From Methylotenera versatilis 301 (GTDB lineage: Bacteria > Pseudomonadota > Gammaproteobacteria > Burkholderiales > Methylophilaceae), in contig NC_014207.1 of NCBI RefSeq assembly GCF_000093025.1, forward strand, positions 868,001 through 932,000: 64,000 bases of DNA. Reading direction: 5' to 3'. Under the pieces are notes generated by a model. The model ran no database searches. It was not told where the DNA came from and was given only the letters and a program-made list of their open reading frames with translations. This document shows, piece after piece, positions 8,641 to 17,618 of this stretch; position 1 is the stretch's first letter, and each line of letters opens with the position of its first letter. Made by a program: the position numbers and the translations under genes.

Positions 8641-10644
8641 TTACTTAACGCCGCCTAATACAGCTTGGCCCATTTTGAAGAAAACGTCAGTATTGTCCAT
8701 TACACCCGTAAATAATGAGGCGCCGCGACCAAAAGCAGATAATGGAATATCCGTCGCAGTATGCACACCTTGGTCACCTGGGACTTGACCAATCACTAAG
8801 TAACCAGAGCTAATGTTTCTCACTGGACCTACGTTAGCCACATTTGTAGCTGACATACATTGAGTTCCTGGATTGCCATTAGCACCGCAATTGTAATTAT
8901 TAAGTGGAGATTGACCGACAAAAGGTTGTTGAGAATCTTGGCTCGGCTGGTCATTTGACTGCCATGTTTCGTAACGGTCAGCATTACCACCGTAACCAAT
9001 TAACATCTTGCCTGCGATGTCTGTGGTAACAGGATAACCATCAGCACTAATTGTGTATTTTGGAAATTTAGCAGCTTGGTATGTACCAACATCCGCAACT
9101 GTATGAGTAGTGCCTACTGATGCACCAATAATTGCAGCGCCACCACATTCATGGTCAGCCGTTACGATCACTAATGTATCTGGATTCAGTTTTGCAAAGT
9201 CTTGAGCTACCTTAACTGCGCGATCAAACTCAATAGTTTCTTCAATCCAGCGATCAGAATCCATTAAATGAGCTTGCTTGTCGATAGATGCACCCTCAAC
9301 CATTAATACAAAGCCGTTTGGATTATTATTTGCTAATACTTTAATTGCCTTATCAGCCATTTCATCAAGCATCGGTTGGTTTGGGAAACCGTAGTCATTT
9401 ACGATTGACGTAGTTCCGCGGCGTCCATTGATTTTATCAAACGATACGTTCATGTTTGAGTAGCTGAATAATCCCAACAACTTAGATGGCACGCCAGCAT
9501 TATCCATATCTGTTTTGTCAGCAGCATATGTAAAACCTGCATTTTGGAAATCTGTTATCAAATCACGATTTGGATCTTTACTTCCGACTGCAGCACCCCA
9601 ACCTGCAACGATGTCAGAAGGCAACACATAGTCACTTCCAGTTGCTCGAACAGAGCCATTGCCAGTATTTGATGGATTTGCAGCTGTTGCTGTTGAGTTT
9701 TTTGGGATAAACCATTTACGTCCGCCACCCATCAACACAGATAAACCTGTCAAATTACGGTCATCTAAGTATTGGTCAACGATACCTGTACCGTTACCAC
9801 GGTTTGAGGTATGTACTGCGTTTGCAGCTGGCGTCGCGTCAAATACGTCTGCAGTTGTAACAATGCCAAGGCTAGTGCCTCGAGTGCGGTGCAAAAACTC
9901 CGACAAATACTCTACACGAGGGTTATCGAATGCATCGGTTGTATCGTCAGGCCATACACCCTCTTGACCGCTTGCTTGCTTGTTACCATTGACATAGTTG
10001 GCCATGCCTGGAGCAGAGTCTGTCACGATAGTATCAAGTGACGATGTCATTACCATACCAGTAAATGGAAACGTGTCCATTGCAAGTCTACCTTGCGCTT
10101 TACCTTGAGCATAACCTTTAACCATGATGCGTGCCGCAGTACGATGTGCTGCACCCATACCATCACCCAACATAAAAATAATGTTTTTTACTGGTTTACC
10201 CTGAGCAGTAGTACCAACGACTTCGAAGTTTCCTGTAAGCGTCGCAACTTGGCCATCACTTTGAGTAGCATTAACGGTCAGCGTATGCATACCTGAAATC
10301 AAGTTAGAGTAGGCTCTCAATGATCCTACGAAGCCATTGGCTACAGTTACACCAGTACCACTCATGATACTTGTTCTTGCAGTTGGAACGTTAACAGTTA
10401 CGCCATCAACCTGAAACTCAAAACCAATAATTGTAGTACCTGCATCTGCTGTTACAGTAGCTTGAAGATCAAAACGTTGACCTGGTAAAAAGCGTGAAAG
10501 TGTCGTTGCATCGGCACTAACTGTATTACTTGGCGGTGTGAGTCTAGTCACTTTAGGCGCCGCCATGCTTACGCCTGCAGTTGTAGCTAACATGGTTGCT
10601 ACAACGATTGAAATACATTTACGTTTATACAGGTTCTTATTCAT
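8641..10644 (-). CDS. Exported alkaline phosphatase with N-terminal Ig-like domain
   Basis: 667 aa, start with a good GGGAGAA ribosome-binding site. Signal peptide about 1-29; residues 30-145 look like a beta-sandwich/Ig-like module; the alkaline phosphatase superfamily domain follows. Visible metal and catalytic motifs are MLGDGMG (D161), VTDSAPG (catalytic S210), EGASIDKQAH (450-459) and TADHECGG (495-502). It hydrolyses phosphate monoesters in the periplasm or outside the cell. The N-terminal module and the inserts make it longer than E. coli PhoA. It sits between a small exported protein and a PEP-CTERM protein, perhaps as one transcript. No convincing Pho box was recognised. Confidence 0.92.
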   Translation of the reverse strand: MNKNLYKRKCISIVVATMLATTAGVSMAAPKVTRLTPPSNTVSADATTLSRFLPGQRFDLQATVTADAGTTIIGFEFQVDGVTVNVPTARTSIMSGTGVTVANGFVGSLRAYSNLISGMHTLTVNATQSDGQVATLTGNFEVVGTTAQGKPVKNIIFMLGDGMGAAHRTAARIMVKGYAQGKAQGRLAMDTFPFTGMVMTSSLDTIVTDSAPGMANYVNGNKQASGQEGVWPDDTTDAFDNPRVEYLSEFLHRTRGTSLGIVTTADVFDATPAANAVHTSNRGNGTGIVDQYLDDRNLTGLSVLMGGGRKWFIPKNSTATAANPSNTGNGSVRATGSDYVLPSDIVAGWGAAVGSKDPNRDLITDFQNAGFTYAADKTDMDNAGVPSKLLGLFSYSNMNVSFDKINGRRGTTSIVNDYGFPNQPMLDEMADKAIKVLANNNPNGFVLMVEGASIDKQAHLMDSDRWIEETIEFDRAVKVAQDFAKLNPDTLVIVTADHECGGAAIIGASVGTTHTVADVGTYQAAKFPKYTISADGYPVTTDIAGKMLIGYGGNADRYETWQSNDQPSQDSQQPFVGQSPLNNYNCGANGNPGTQCMSATNVANVGPVRNISSGYLVIGQVPGDQGVHTATDIPLSAFGRGASLFTGVMDNTDVFFKMGQAVLGGVK

Positions 10645-10698
10645 TGATATTTCTCCCTAATTATTGCGTTGGTTGATTAAAATTTTGCAGAGTGGTTG

Positions 10699-11280
10699 TC
10701 ACTTTTCTATTGCAGCACTTACACGGATGGCTTCTTTTTCCAGAGCTTTTGAGATTTCTGGATCTAATATCAATCTCGCCATGGAGACATGACCATCAGC
10801 CTCCAATTGACTTCCAATACTTAATGTTCCAGTGAGACTAATAAGTCCTGTGATGTGAGGTACAACAAACGGCTTTGGATCAGTGTGTACAAAAATTGAG
10901 TTAGCTGGCAAATCATCTGAAAGGCTATCATCTTCATCACCGAGCTCTACTGGCAGAGAAGCTAATACGAACATGCCCGAGGTTGGTGTTTCTACTTTTG
11001 CCATGTAACCAAGAATACGAACACGCTTTCCATCAAGGCTCATAAACTTATCATTTAACTCAAGCCCCCTTTTACCGATTGGCATTTTAAAGAAATCGCG
11101 GAATTTGATATCGGTAACATCTTTTGGTGCTTCAGAATTGACATTACTAACACTGACAATAAACGGCATCATCTTTGGAGATAAGTTATGGTTTGTTATT
11201 TCGTGCGCATTGACATTTAAGCCTAGGCAAATTCCAAATATAAAAAATAACTTATGAAATAAATTGTTTGAAAATGTCAT
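10699..11280 (-). CDS. Exported protein of unknown function
   Basis: 193 aa with a signal peptide ending near NVNAHEI. The mature protein contains MSLDGKRVRILGYMAKVE and a later ITGLISLTGTL segment, a pattern like small periplasmic OB-type domains, but I do not recognise the family with confidence. It lies 54 bases upstream of the alkaline phosphatase on the same strand and may be co-transcribed with it. Function not assigned. Confidence 0.7.
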   Translation of the reverse strand: MTFSNNLFHKLFFIFGICLGLNVNAHEITNHNLSPKMMPFIVSVSNVNSEAPKDVTDIKFRDFFKMPIGKRGLELNDKFMSLDGKRVRILGYMAKVETPTSGMFVLASLPVELGDEDDSLSDDLPANSIFVHTDPKPFVVPHITGLISLTGTLSIGSQLEADGHVSMARLILDPEISKALEKEAIRVSAAIEK

Positions 11281-11838
11281 TCGATGTCTCTTTAACTCTA
11301 TTAATGTTTGGGTGCTATTTAACGTAAGTCATGACTTATAAGGCATGAATATGTATCTAATTATGAAGGTGAAATATTTCAAATTTGTAACGAGAATTGA
11401 GCCGTACGGCTTATGAATTAAAATATCCTAAAATATTTTATCTTTTGACTTCACCGGCCTCAGTAGACGTTTGAAGACAGGGCGTTAATGCGCTCAACTC
11501 TGTATAATGAGTTTAATTAATACGGAACTTAATATATTTGGTATTTTTATGTATAAACTGCTTCATTGGCTTAGAAAATGGTTCGAATTCCGCCTTCTCC
11601 GCCAATAAGTGATACTTGAATAGCAAGTCTGTCAATAAGTGTAAGTCATTGATGCTAAATAAATTTAGTATGATAACTAATGTCTGTATCTCATATTAAG
11701 TCACTAAATATTGATATGAAGTTTTTAGTATCTGTATAAATATTTTTTTATAAGCCTGTTTTAGCATTGCTTCAGTTAATCATAAATTAACTGTTTGCAA
11801 ATTTACTCATTTTGGTCACATAGAATAAAAATTCACAG
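11281..11838. other. Gene-poor intergenic region
   Basis: A 558-base AT-rich gap between divergent genes. It holds a 12-base palindrome AGCCGTACGGCT (11400-11411), a tRNA-Ser-like 3' end at 11582-11604 (listed separately), and the upstream regions of the exported protein and the Crp/Fnr regulator. One 19-codon frame (11549-11608) overlaps the tRNA-like segment. No conventional gene is evident. Confidence 0.6.
11582..11604 (+). other. tRNA-Ser-like 3' end (possible attachment-site remnant)
   Basis: The segment has exact tRNA 3' spacing: TTCGAAT T-loop (11582-11588), five T-stem bases, seven acceptor bases CTTCTCC, discriminator G, then CCA (11602-11604). CTCCGCCA is the 3' end expected of tRNA-Ser. 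The upstream T-stem strand does not pair, position 61 is T rather than the invariant C, and no 5' half is present, so it is not a functional tRNA. Similarity starting inside the T-loop is what a tRNA-targeting integrase leaves behind. A chance match or a tiny ORF is the alternative. Confidence 0.4.
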
Positions 11839-12567
11839 ATGTCAAAATCAATTGAACCCCCTAACCCTAAGCTAAACAACATACTTGCTGCGCTAAATAA
11901 GCCAGATTATGAGCGGATTTTTCCTGACTTAGAGTTAGTTGAAATGCCGCTTGGATGGAAGCTTGCTGAAGCTGGAGATCATGTTAAGTTTATCCACTTT
12001 CCAATTAGCGGCATTGTTTCTCTGATATATGACCTAGTGGACGGGTCTTCAAGTGAAATAGCCATTGTTGGTAATGAGGGGATGATTGGTATATCAGTCT
12101 ATATGGGCGGCGATAGTATGCCTAGTAGCACTGAGGTTCAGTGTCCTGGACAAGCTTATCGGCTCAGCAGGAAAGTTTTGAAACAAGAATTTGCTCGTGG
12201 TGGTCAGCTACAAAAAATTGCGCTACTTTACACACAGGCTTTGATTGCACAGACGTCTCAAACGGCTGTTTGTAATCAGCACCACTCCTTAGATCAGCAG
12301 CTTTGCCGATGGTTGTTGATGAGTGTAGATAGACTGCATGAAAACGAAGTTGTAATAACTCAGTTTTTGATTTCCAAGCTTCTGGGTGTGCGCAGAGAGT
12401 CAGTGACAGATGCCGTGGGTAAGTTACAGAAAGATGAAGTAATTAAGTCTACACGTGGACGTATTACAGTGTTGGATCGTCCAAAACTTGAAGAGCGCGT
12501 TTGCGAATGCTACGCAGCTGTCGCAGAAGAGTACAAACGTTTATTGCCACCAGTGATTAATCGGTAA
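11839..12567 (+). CDS. Crp/Fnr family transcription regulator
   Basis: 242 aa: N-terminal cyclic-nucleotide-binding-like beta-roll (about 20-140), long dimerisation helix, then a winged helix-turn-helix with SKLLGVRRESVTDAVGKLQ near residue 180 and the C-terminal VCECYAAVAEEYKRLLP segment common to a widespread subgroup. The N-terminal cysteine cluster of FNR is absent and the cAMP-contact arginine/serine pair is not evident, so the signal is unknown. The gene is monocistronic by context, followed by a small exported protein. Confidence 0.85.
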   Translation: MSKSIEPPNPKLNNILAALNKPDYERIFPDLELVEMPLGWKLAEAGDHVKFIHFPISGIVSLIYDLVDGSSSEIAIVGNEGMIGISVYMGGDSMPSSTEVQCPGQAYRLSRKVLKQEFARGGQLQKIALLYTQALIAQTSQTAVCNQHHSLDQQLCRWLLMSVDRLHENEVVITQFLISKLLGVRRESVTDAVGKLQKDEVIKSTRGRITVLDRPKLEERVCECYAAVAEEYKRLLPPVINR

Positions 12568-12755
12568 TAAATGGCATCAGCATTTTTAAGTGACTAAATC
12601 TATTTGCTTCACTGCACAGCTATATATATTTAAATAATAGCGACGGATTGTTTTTTGCTTTTACGTTTAATGATTACATTAGAACTCAATCACATGGTTC
12701 GGAATGTTTGGCATTTAACATTAAATATAAGCAAATTAACCACAGGAGCAATCAT

Positions 12756-13091
12756 ATGAACAAACTATTACTTTCTATCATGGCGATAGCCATTTCAGCT
12801 ACTTTCACAACTGCCGCAACGGCTGGCGTTAGAGATCCTAATGTGAATAAGCATCAACATCATCAAGATAGACGCATTGCGCAGGGCGTTAAATCAGGTG
12901 AGTTGACTAGAGGTGAAGCAAAAGATTTACGTGGTGACCAAAGAAATATTCGTCAAGAAGAGCGTGCGTTTAAGTCTGATGGTAACTTGTCTAAGGATGA
13001 GCGCCAAGAGTTGCATCAAGATCAACATGCGGCGAGTAAAGAAATCTATCAAGAAAAACATGACGCGCAAGAGCGTCCTAGAGCAAATTAA
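12756..13091 (+). CDS. Small exported highly charged protein
   Basis: 111 aa from the ATG at 12756, chosen because CACAGGAG sits just upstream and a signal peptide (ending TTAATAG) then begins at residue 1. The frame is open further upstream to 12648, but that extension would bury the signal. The mature protein is rich in K, R, Q, E, H and D with two internally similar helical segments (QGVKSGELTRGEAKDLRGDQ and SDGNLSKDERQELHQDQHA). This suggests a helical periplasmic binding or chaperone-like protein. Family and function are not recognised. Confidence 0.7.
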   Translation: MNKLLLSIMAIAISATFTTAATAGVRDPNVNKHQHHQDRRIAQGVKSGELTRGEAKDLRGDQRNIRQEERAFKSDGNLSKDERQELHQDQHAASKEIYQEKHDAQERPRAN

Positions 13092-13125
13092 GGCAAGTAG
13101 TCATTAGGTTGGATTTCTGAGGTAA

Positions 13126-13156
13126 ATATATGTTGCATTTATTATGCAACATATAT
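13126..13156. promoter_or_regulatory. NsrR-type operator upstream of nsrR
   Basis: Perfect 13-base inverted repeat ATATATGTTGCAT (13126-13138) and ATGCAACATATAT (13144-13156) around a 5-base spacer, ending 11 bases before the nsrR start. The core TGTTGCAT recurs in the hmp promoter. This is the placement expected for autoregulation by the adjacent Rrf2-family NsrR. Confidence 0.75.
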
Positions 13157-13167
13157 AGTATGCACAA

Positions 13168-13629
13168 ATGCAATTAACTAAGTTCACAGATTTAAGTTTA
13201 CGCGTGCTGATGTATCTGACACAGGAAGAGCGTTTAATGCCAGTGACGATCAATGAAATCGCGGAGCAGTTTACTGTTCCGCGCAATCATTTGATTAAAG
13301 TGGTGACGCGTTTAAATAAACTGGGTTGGGTCTCAGCTACGCGCGGTAGAAATGGCGGTTTACGGCTGGGCGTGCAAGCCAATCAGTTAAAGTTGGGTAA
13401 TGTATTGCAAGAGTTAGAGAATGCTTCGGCCTTGATTGATTGTGCAAAACCACCTTGTGCGCTAAAAGGGAATTGTCACCTAAAAGAGATTCTAGACATA
13501 GGCTTAAAGGCTTTTTACGAGCACATGAATACGTTTTCATTGGCTGATGTAGTGAACCATAAAACGCAGTCTGCCGTGATTAGCATGCACCAGCGATATC
13601 AGGTGTTATTGAAAGACAAGGCGGCATAA
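13168..13629 (+). CDS. nsrR: Nitric oxide-sensing repressor NsrR (Rrf2 family)
   Basis: 153 aa. N-terminal winged helix (MQLTKFTDLSLRVLMYL, TRGRNGGLRL) and three cysteines, C92, C97 and C103, with the C-x5-C-x5-C spacing that holds the NO-sensitive Fe-S cluster in NsrR. It represses NO-detoxification genes until NO damages the cluster. The next gene is hmp, the usual NsrR target, and both promoters carry related dyads containing TGTTGCAT. Confidence 0.93.
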   Translation: MQLTKFTDLSLRVLMYLTQEERLMPVTINEIAEQFTVPRNHLIKVVTRLNKLGWVSATRGRNGGLRLGVQANQLKLGNVLQELENASALIDCAKPPCALKGNCHLKEILDIGLKAFYEHMNTFSLADVVNHKTQSAVISMHQRYQVLLKDKAA

Positions 13630-13717
13630 GCTTAGCGTTATAAGTATGGATTTAATCGTTAGCGTACGTTAGTTTTTTTACCCCACACTCACACGAGTGT
13701 ATTTTTTTACGTTATAT

Positions 13718-13736
13718 GTTGCATATTATATACAAC
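13718..13736. promoter_or_regulatory. NsrR-type operator upstream of hmp
   Basis: Imperfect dyad GTTGCAT (13718-13724) / ATACAAC (13730-13736), one mismatch between arms, 14 bases before the hmp start. It shares ATGTTGCAT with the perfect palindrome in front of nsrR, supporting one regulator for both promoters. Confidence 0.65.
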
Positions 13737-13750
13737 TTTTAGGAGAAATG

Positions 13751-14977
13751 ATGTTATCTGCAAATGCAAAACCTTATATTGATGCCAGTGTGCCTGTGCT
13801 GCGTGAGCATGGCCTTGCTATTACTACGGTGTTCTATAAAAACATGCTCACTGCGCATCCTGAGCTAAATAATTTATTCAATTTGGGTAATCAAGCCAAC
13901 GGTTCGCAACAGAAGTCATTAGCTTCAGCCGTTTTTGCTTACGCCGCCAATATAGAGAACGCAGCGGCCTTAGCACCAGTGATTGAGCGCATTGTGCATA
14001 AGCATGCTTCTATCGGCATTAAACCGTCACATTATCCAATTGTTGGGCGTTACTTGTTAGGCGCAATTAAAGAAATACTGGGCGATGCCGCCACCCCGGA
14101 TTTAATTGCTGCATGGGACGAGGCTTATTGGTTGCTGGCTGGAGAATTAATCGCAGCAGAAGCGCGCCTTTACCAAACAGCAGGCTTTGAAGCAGATAGC
14201 TGGATGAAGCTGATGGTTGTTGATAAAGTGCGACAAGGTGCGGATATTGTTTCATTTACATTGCAGACAGCAGATCATCAAGCACTGCCCAATTTTAAGC
14301 CAGGACAGTACGTTTCTATCGCAACGTATTTAGACGATATACAACTCAGGCAATTACGCCAATATAGTTTATCTGATGCACCTGGTAAAAATAGTTTACG
14401 CATTTCAGTTAAGTGTGAAAAAGGCGATGAATTTAAGCCAGAAGGTAAAGTGTCAAATTGGCTACACGAGCATGCGCACATTGGGGACATTCTAGATGTG
14501 AGCCATCCTTATGGAAATTTCACGCCAGATATTTTAGCAAGTCATCCAATTGGTTTGATTTCAGCAGGGGTTGGCGTCACTCCGATGATTTCAATGCTCA
14601 ATAGCCTCGCTGAAGAAAATCCAAATCGCCCTGTGCTATTTGCACATGCGGCTAGATCTAAGCAGCATTTATCCCATGGACAAGATGTCAATTTGGCAAA
14701 AGTGGCAATGCCTCATCTGAATCATGCTTTGTATTTAAACGAGTGCCATGAAAAAGAAGAGGGCGTGACAATAGGTAAGATGAATCTATCAGAATTATTG
14801 ACGCCAGCTTCTCAGGCAAATTTATTTAAAGCCGAAAGTAGTGAAGCCGAGTTTTATATCTGCGGCCCTCAAGCCTTTATGGATGATCAGTGGAAAACGC
14901 TTTTAGAGTTAGGCATAAGTCCGACCAGAATTCATCGAGAAGTTTTTGGCCCAGAAAGCCTGAGCCATTTAATTTAA
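13751..14977 (+). CDS. hmp: Flavohemoglobin (nitric oxide dioxygenase)
   Basis: 408 aa from the second of two adjacent ATGs. AGGAG at 13741-13745 fits this start, which also places the B10 tyrosine at Y29 and the proximal heme histidine at H85, exactly as in E. coli Hmp. Globin domain about 1-140, FAD domain with RQYSLSDAP, NAD-binding domain with GLISAGVGVTPM and YICGPQAFM. It converts NO plus O2 to nitrate in the cytoplasm using NAD(P)H. Preceded by nsrR and an NsrR-type dyad. An upstream in-frame extension to 13697 would cover the operator and is rejected. Confidence 0.96.
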   Translation: MLSANAKPYIDASVPVLREHGLAITTVFYKNMLTAHPELNNLFNLGNQANGSQQKSLASAVFAYAANIENAAALAPVIERIVHKHASIGIKPSHYPIVGRYLLGAIKEILGDAATPDLIAAWDEAYWLLAGELIAAEARLYQTAGFEADSWMKLMVVDKVRQGADIVSFTLQTADHQALPNFKPGQYVSIATYLDDIQLRQLRQYSLSDAPGKNSLRISVKCEKGDEFKPEGKVSNWLHEHAHIGDILDVSHPYGNFTPDILASHPIGLISAGVGVTPMISMLNSLAEENPNRPVLFAHAARSKQHLSHGQDVNLAKVAMPHLNHALYLNECHEKEEGVTIGKMNLSELLTPASQANLFKAESSEAEFYICGPQAFMDDQWKTLLELGISPTRIHREVFGPESLSHLI

Positions 14978-15022
14978 TCAAATGATTCAATAACCGAGTT
15001 CGATTAAGGTAGAAGGTTTGTG

Positions 15023-16192
15023 TTATGAAGTACGCAGCAAACCTTCTATTGTTTTAGTTTTACCGGATTCAGCAAAAAGCACCTTGTTGACTTGTGCAGG
15101 ATCTAGCTTAAAGCTCGCACTGCTAATTGCGGCAATTAGGGTCGCTAGATTAGTGGTTGGTTTAAGGTCGCGACCTTCATAAAGCGCACTGTTACTTAAT
15201 CCTGGCCAGTCTGCAAGTACTCTGCCGCCGTTAACATCACCACCAAGTATCATGGCGGTAGAGCCTGTACCGTGGTCTGTTCCACCTGTACCGTTAGCTG
15301 CGGCCGTGCGGCCAAATTCAGTTGCGACCACTATCGTCGTTTTTTGCCAGACTGGCCCTAAACCATCACGTATCGCCGCTATCATGCTGTCCAGCGATTT
15401 CAATTGTCGCGCCAGTCTGCCCTCTTGTGCTGTATGCGTATCCCAGCCGCCAGTTTCTATCATGGCAACTCGAGGCCCATCTGCTTTGGCTAAAAATGAA
15501 GCAGCTAGTTTGCCAAAGCTCGCTGGGTCTTGTTTGGCACTGACATCATCTGCCATGTTATTGGCTTCCATTGCCGCTGACCATAGGCTGTGTAGCTGTG
15601 CATCTTCTGCATACAACTGATTAACACGCATCAATAAATCATCAGAAGCTTGCGGTAGTGCAGAAGGCGCGTAAGAAGCCACCTCTATTTTGCCACGCAA
15701 AGCCATGGGTACTGTGGTGGCAAAAGCAATAGCCTCATTCTGGGCCGATGGCAACAGCGTGAGAAGACGATTCATCCAGCCATCTTTGATTTGATAGGCC
15801 GTTGTACCAAAGGTTTCTAATACGTTTTGACCATCAAAGTGAGAGCGACTGCGGTAGGGCGAGGCAACCGCATGTACAAACAGTGCCTGTTTGTTGGCAT
15901 ATAATTTAGCGGTTTCAGCCAGCGATGGATGCAGTGCAAACATGCCATCTAATTTCGTGGCTTGTGAAACATCAATCGCCAACGCGCCACGCAGTTTTGC
16001 ATAGGCCGGGTCGGCGTATGGAATCACGGTGTTCAAGCCATCAGCAGCACCACGCTGGATGATAAATATAAAACGGCGGTCAGTTTCTGCTGAGGCAAAG
16101 CTGATGTAGGGCGATGCAAGCAGCACGCCGGCGCCAGCTGAAAGAAGGCGGAGGAAATCACGACGATTCATATTGTTAGTTGAACTTTGCAT
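15023..16192 (-). CDS. Tat-exported DUF1501 protein
   Basis: 389 aa, start preceded by AAGGAGATAATC. N-terminus MNRRDFLRLLSAGAGVLLAS (residues 8-27) is a twin-arginine signal with an internal RR-x-F-L. The body contains TGGWDTH and TTIVVATEFGRTA, typical of DUF1501, a family related to the alkaline phosphatase/sulfatase superfamily. It is the last gene of a five-gene minus-strand set: ECF sigma, anti-sigma-like, metal-resistance-like, DUF1800, DUF1501. Only 2 bases separate it from DUF1800, so co-translation is likely. The biochemical activity of the family is not established. Confidence 0.9.
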   Translation of the reverse strand: MQSSTNNMNRRDFLRLLSAGAGVLLASPYISFASAETDRRFIFIIQRGAADGLNTVIPYADPAYAKLRGALAIDVSQATKLDGMFALHPSLAETAKLYANKQALFVHAVASPYRSRSHFDGQNVLETFGTTAYQIKDGWMNRLLTLLPSAQNEAIAFATTVPMALRGKIEVASYAPSALPQASDDLLMRVNQLYAEDAQLHSLWSAAMEANNMADDVSAKQDPASFGKLAASFLAKADGPRVAMIETGGWDTHTAQEGRLARQLKSLDSMIAAIRDGLGPVWQKTTIVVATEFGRTAAANGTGGTDHGTGSTAMILGGDVNGGRVLADWPGLSNSALYEGRDLKPTTNLATLIAAISSASFKLDPAQVNKVLFAESGKTKTIEGLLRTS

Positions 16193-16194
16193 GA

Positions 16195-17589
16195 TTATCT
16201 CCTTAGAAATTCAGGTGAAACTAACAGCAGTGCTAAACCAGTAGAGGCACTTTCTGAGCGGCTGATGGCAGTTTTGGTTTGTTCGCTTACTGCACCTAAA
16301 AGCAATTTATCCGCTAATACGCGAGCGTCTAATTTATCGCCCAAAGGGGCGACTAAACGCTGCACTAGCTCTACTCGCCTGAGTAGCGCGTTTGGCGCAG
16401 CCCATGTGGCGGCAATGTCATCAAAGCCTGCGGGGGAACCTGGTCTCCAGATCTGTTGACCTAACTGATTTAAAATCTGCGCGATTTTGATATTGTCTAA
16501 ATTCTGTCGCCCTAAACCTCTCAGCGATGAGATTAGCCATTCCCAAGGGGTTTTGAATTTAGCTGGAGCTGGCAGCCAAGATTCAGGCGCGTCTATTAAT
16601 GCATGATAAACCTTGCTAAGATCGCCATTACTAGACATATAGGCTTGGGTAAGTTTACTCACTAAACTTTCTGGCGGTGTATCGTTGACAAAATGTCGTA
16701 CCAGCTTGGTGGCTAGGTGTGTTGCAGTCGCTTGTGAATGCGCTAAATCAGTCAAAATGGCTTCTGCTTGTGCTTTGCCAGATTGGCTATAAGTCTTACC
16801 CATCATATTGCGTTCGCCTGGCTCATGCAATAGCGGGCGAAACGCAAAACCATTCGTATCAGCGCTGACGCCTTTATCTTTGCCCATGCCTGCAATGCTC
16901 CAACCTGTCAGCGCACGTGCAAACTCCGTGACGTCAGCTTGCGTATAGCCGCTACGCACGCCCAGCGTGTGTAGCTCCAAAATTTCACGTGCCAGATTCT
17001 CGTTTAAGCCACGTTTTTTATCAGGCTGCTTTTCAGCTGAACGGCTGCCAGCCTTGCTGTTAGGTCCGATAGATTTTGCTTGGTCTAAATATAACAGCAT
17101 GGCTGGATGTTGTTCTACAGCAAAGAGTAGGTCTTTAAAATTCCCTAATATATTCGGACGAATCGCCTCAAACTCAAAAGCACCTGCTAAATCTGCAATG
17201 GCTGGTTTTTCAATAGAAACCGCAAAATGATTCGCCCAAAAATGCACTAAACGCTCCATAAAAGGCGTGTTGCTGGTAAGCGCTGCCGCAGCTCGCGCAC
17301 TCACCGCATCTTGATAGGTATCTTTCACTTCAAGCCTAAGGGTGCGTTTCATTTCCTTTTTTTCAGCATCATCGGCTTTACGCATCTCTTGTTGCTGTTG
17401 AGCGTATTCCGCAATCAAACTCGCAGTGCTAGCTTGATTTGCCAAGCTGGCTGGCTTGGCTTGATATTGGATGAATTGATTTAGCAACCACTTTTTAGGC
17501 TCATTCGGCACAATATCATCGGCACGTGCGCCTAAACCAAAGCGGTTCACCGCAATCGCAGCGGGGCTCATGTTAGAGGTGTTGTCCAT
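16195..17589 (-). CDS. DUF1800 protein without visible signal peptide
   Basis: 464 aa. Contains RFGLGAR near the N-terminus, VHFWANHFAVS, LNENLAREILELHTLGV and RPLLHEPGERNMMGKTYS, all characteristic of DUF1800. The N-terminus is polar and no in-frame upstream extension supplies a signal (an in-frame stop lies about 12 codons upstream). Its partner DUF1501 does carry a Tat signal, which leaves co-export as a possibility. The two families are commonly adjacent. Function unknown. Confidence 0.88.
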   Translation of the reverse strand: MDNTSNMSPAAIAVNRFGLGARADDIVPNEPKKWLLNQFIQYQAKPASLANQASTASLIAEYAQQQQEMRKADDAEKKEMKRTLRLEVKDTYQDAVSARAAAALTSNTPFMERLVHFWANHFAVSIEKPAIADLAGAFEFEAIRPNILGNFKDLLFAVEQHPAMLLYLDQAKSIGPNSKAGSRSAEKQPDKKRGLNENLAREILELHTLGVRSGYTQADVTEFARALTGWSIAGMGKDKGVSADTNGFAFRPLLHEPGERNMMGKTYSQSGKAQAEAILTDLAHSQATATHLATKLVRHFVNDTPPESLVSKLTQAYMSSNGDLSKVYHALIDAPESWLPAPAKFKTPWEWLISSLRGLGRQNLDNIKIAQILNQLGQQIWRPGSPAGFDDIAATWAAPNALLRRVELVQRLVAPLGDKLDARVLADKLLLGAVSEQTKTAISRSESASTGLALLLVSPEFLRR

Positions 17590-17618
17590 GCTCTTTTTAT
17601 TCCCAGATATCTTCAGTA

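Noticed and set aside
10645-11400. Pho box for the alkaline phosphatase
   Set aside because: AT-rich segments with GTCATGAC near 11327 were considered, but no paired CTGTCAT-like repeats with the right spacing were found.
13697-13750. Upstream extension of hmp
   Set aside because: It would translate through the NsrR-type operator; AGGAG and alignment to E. coli Hmp fix the start at 13751.
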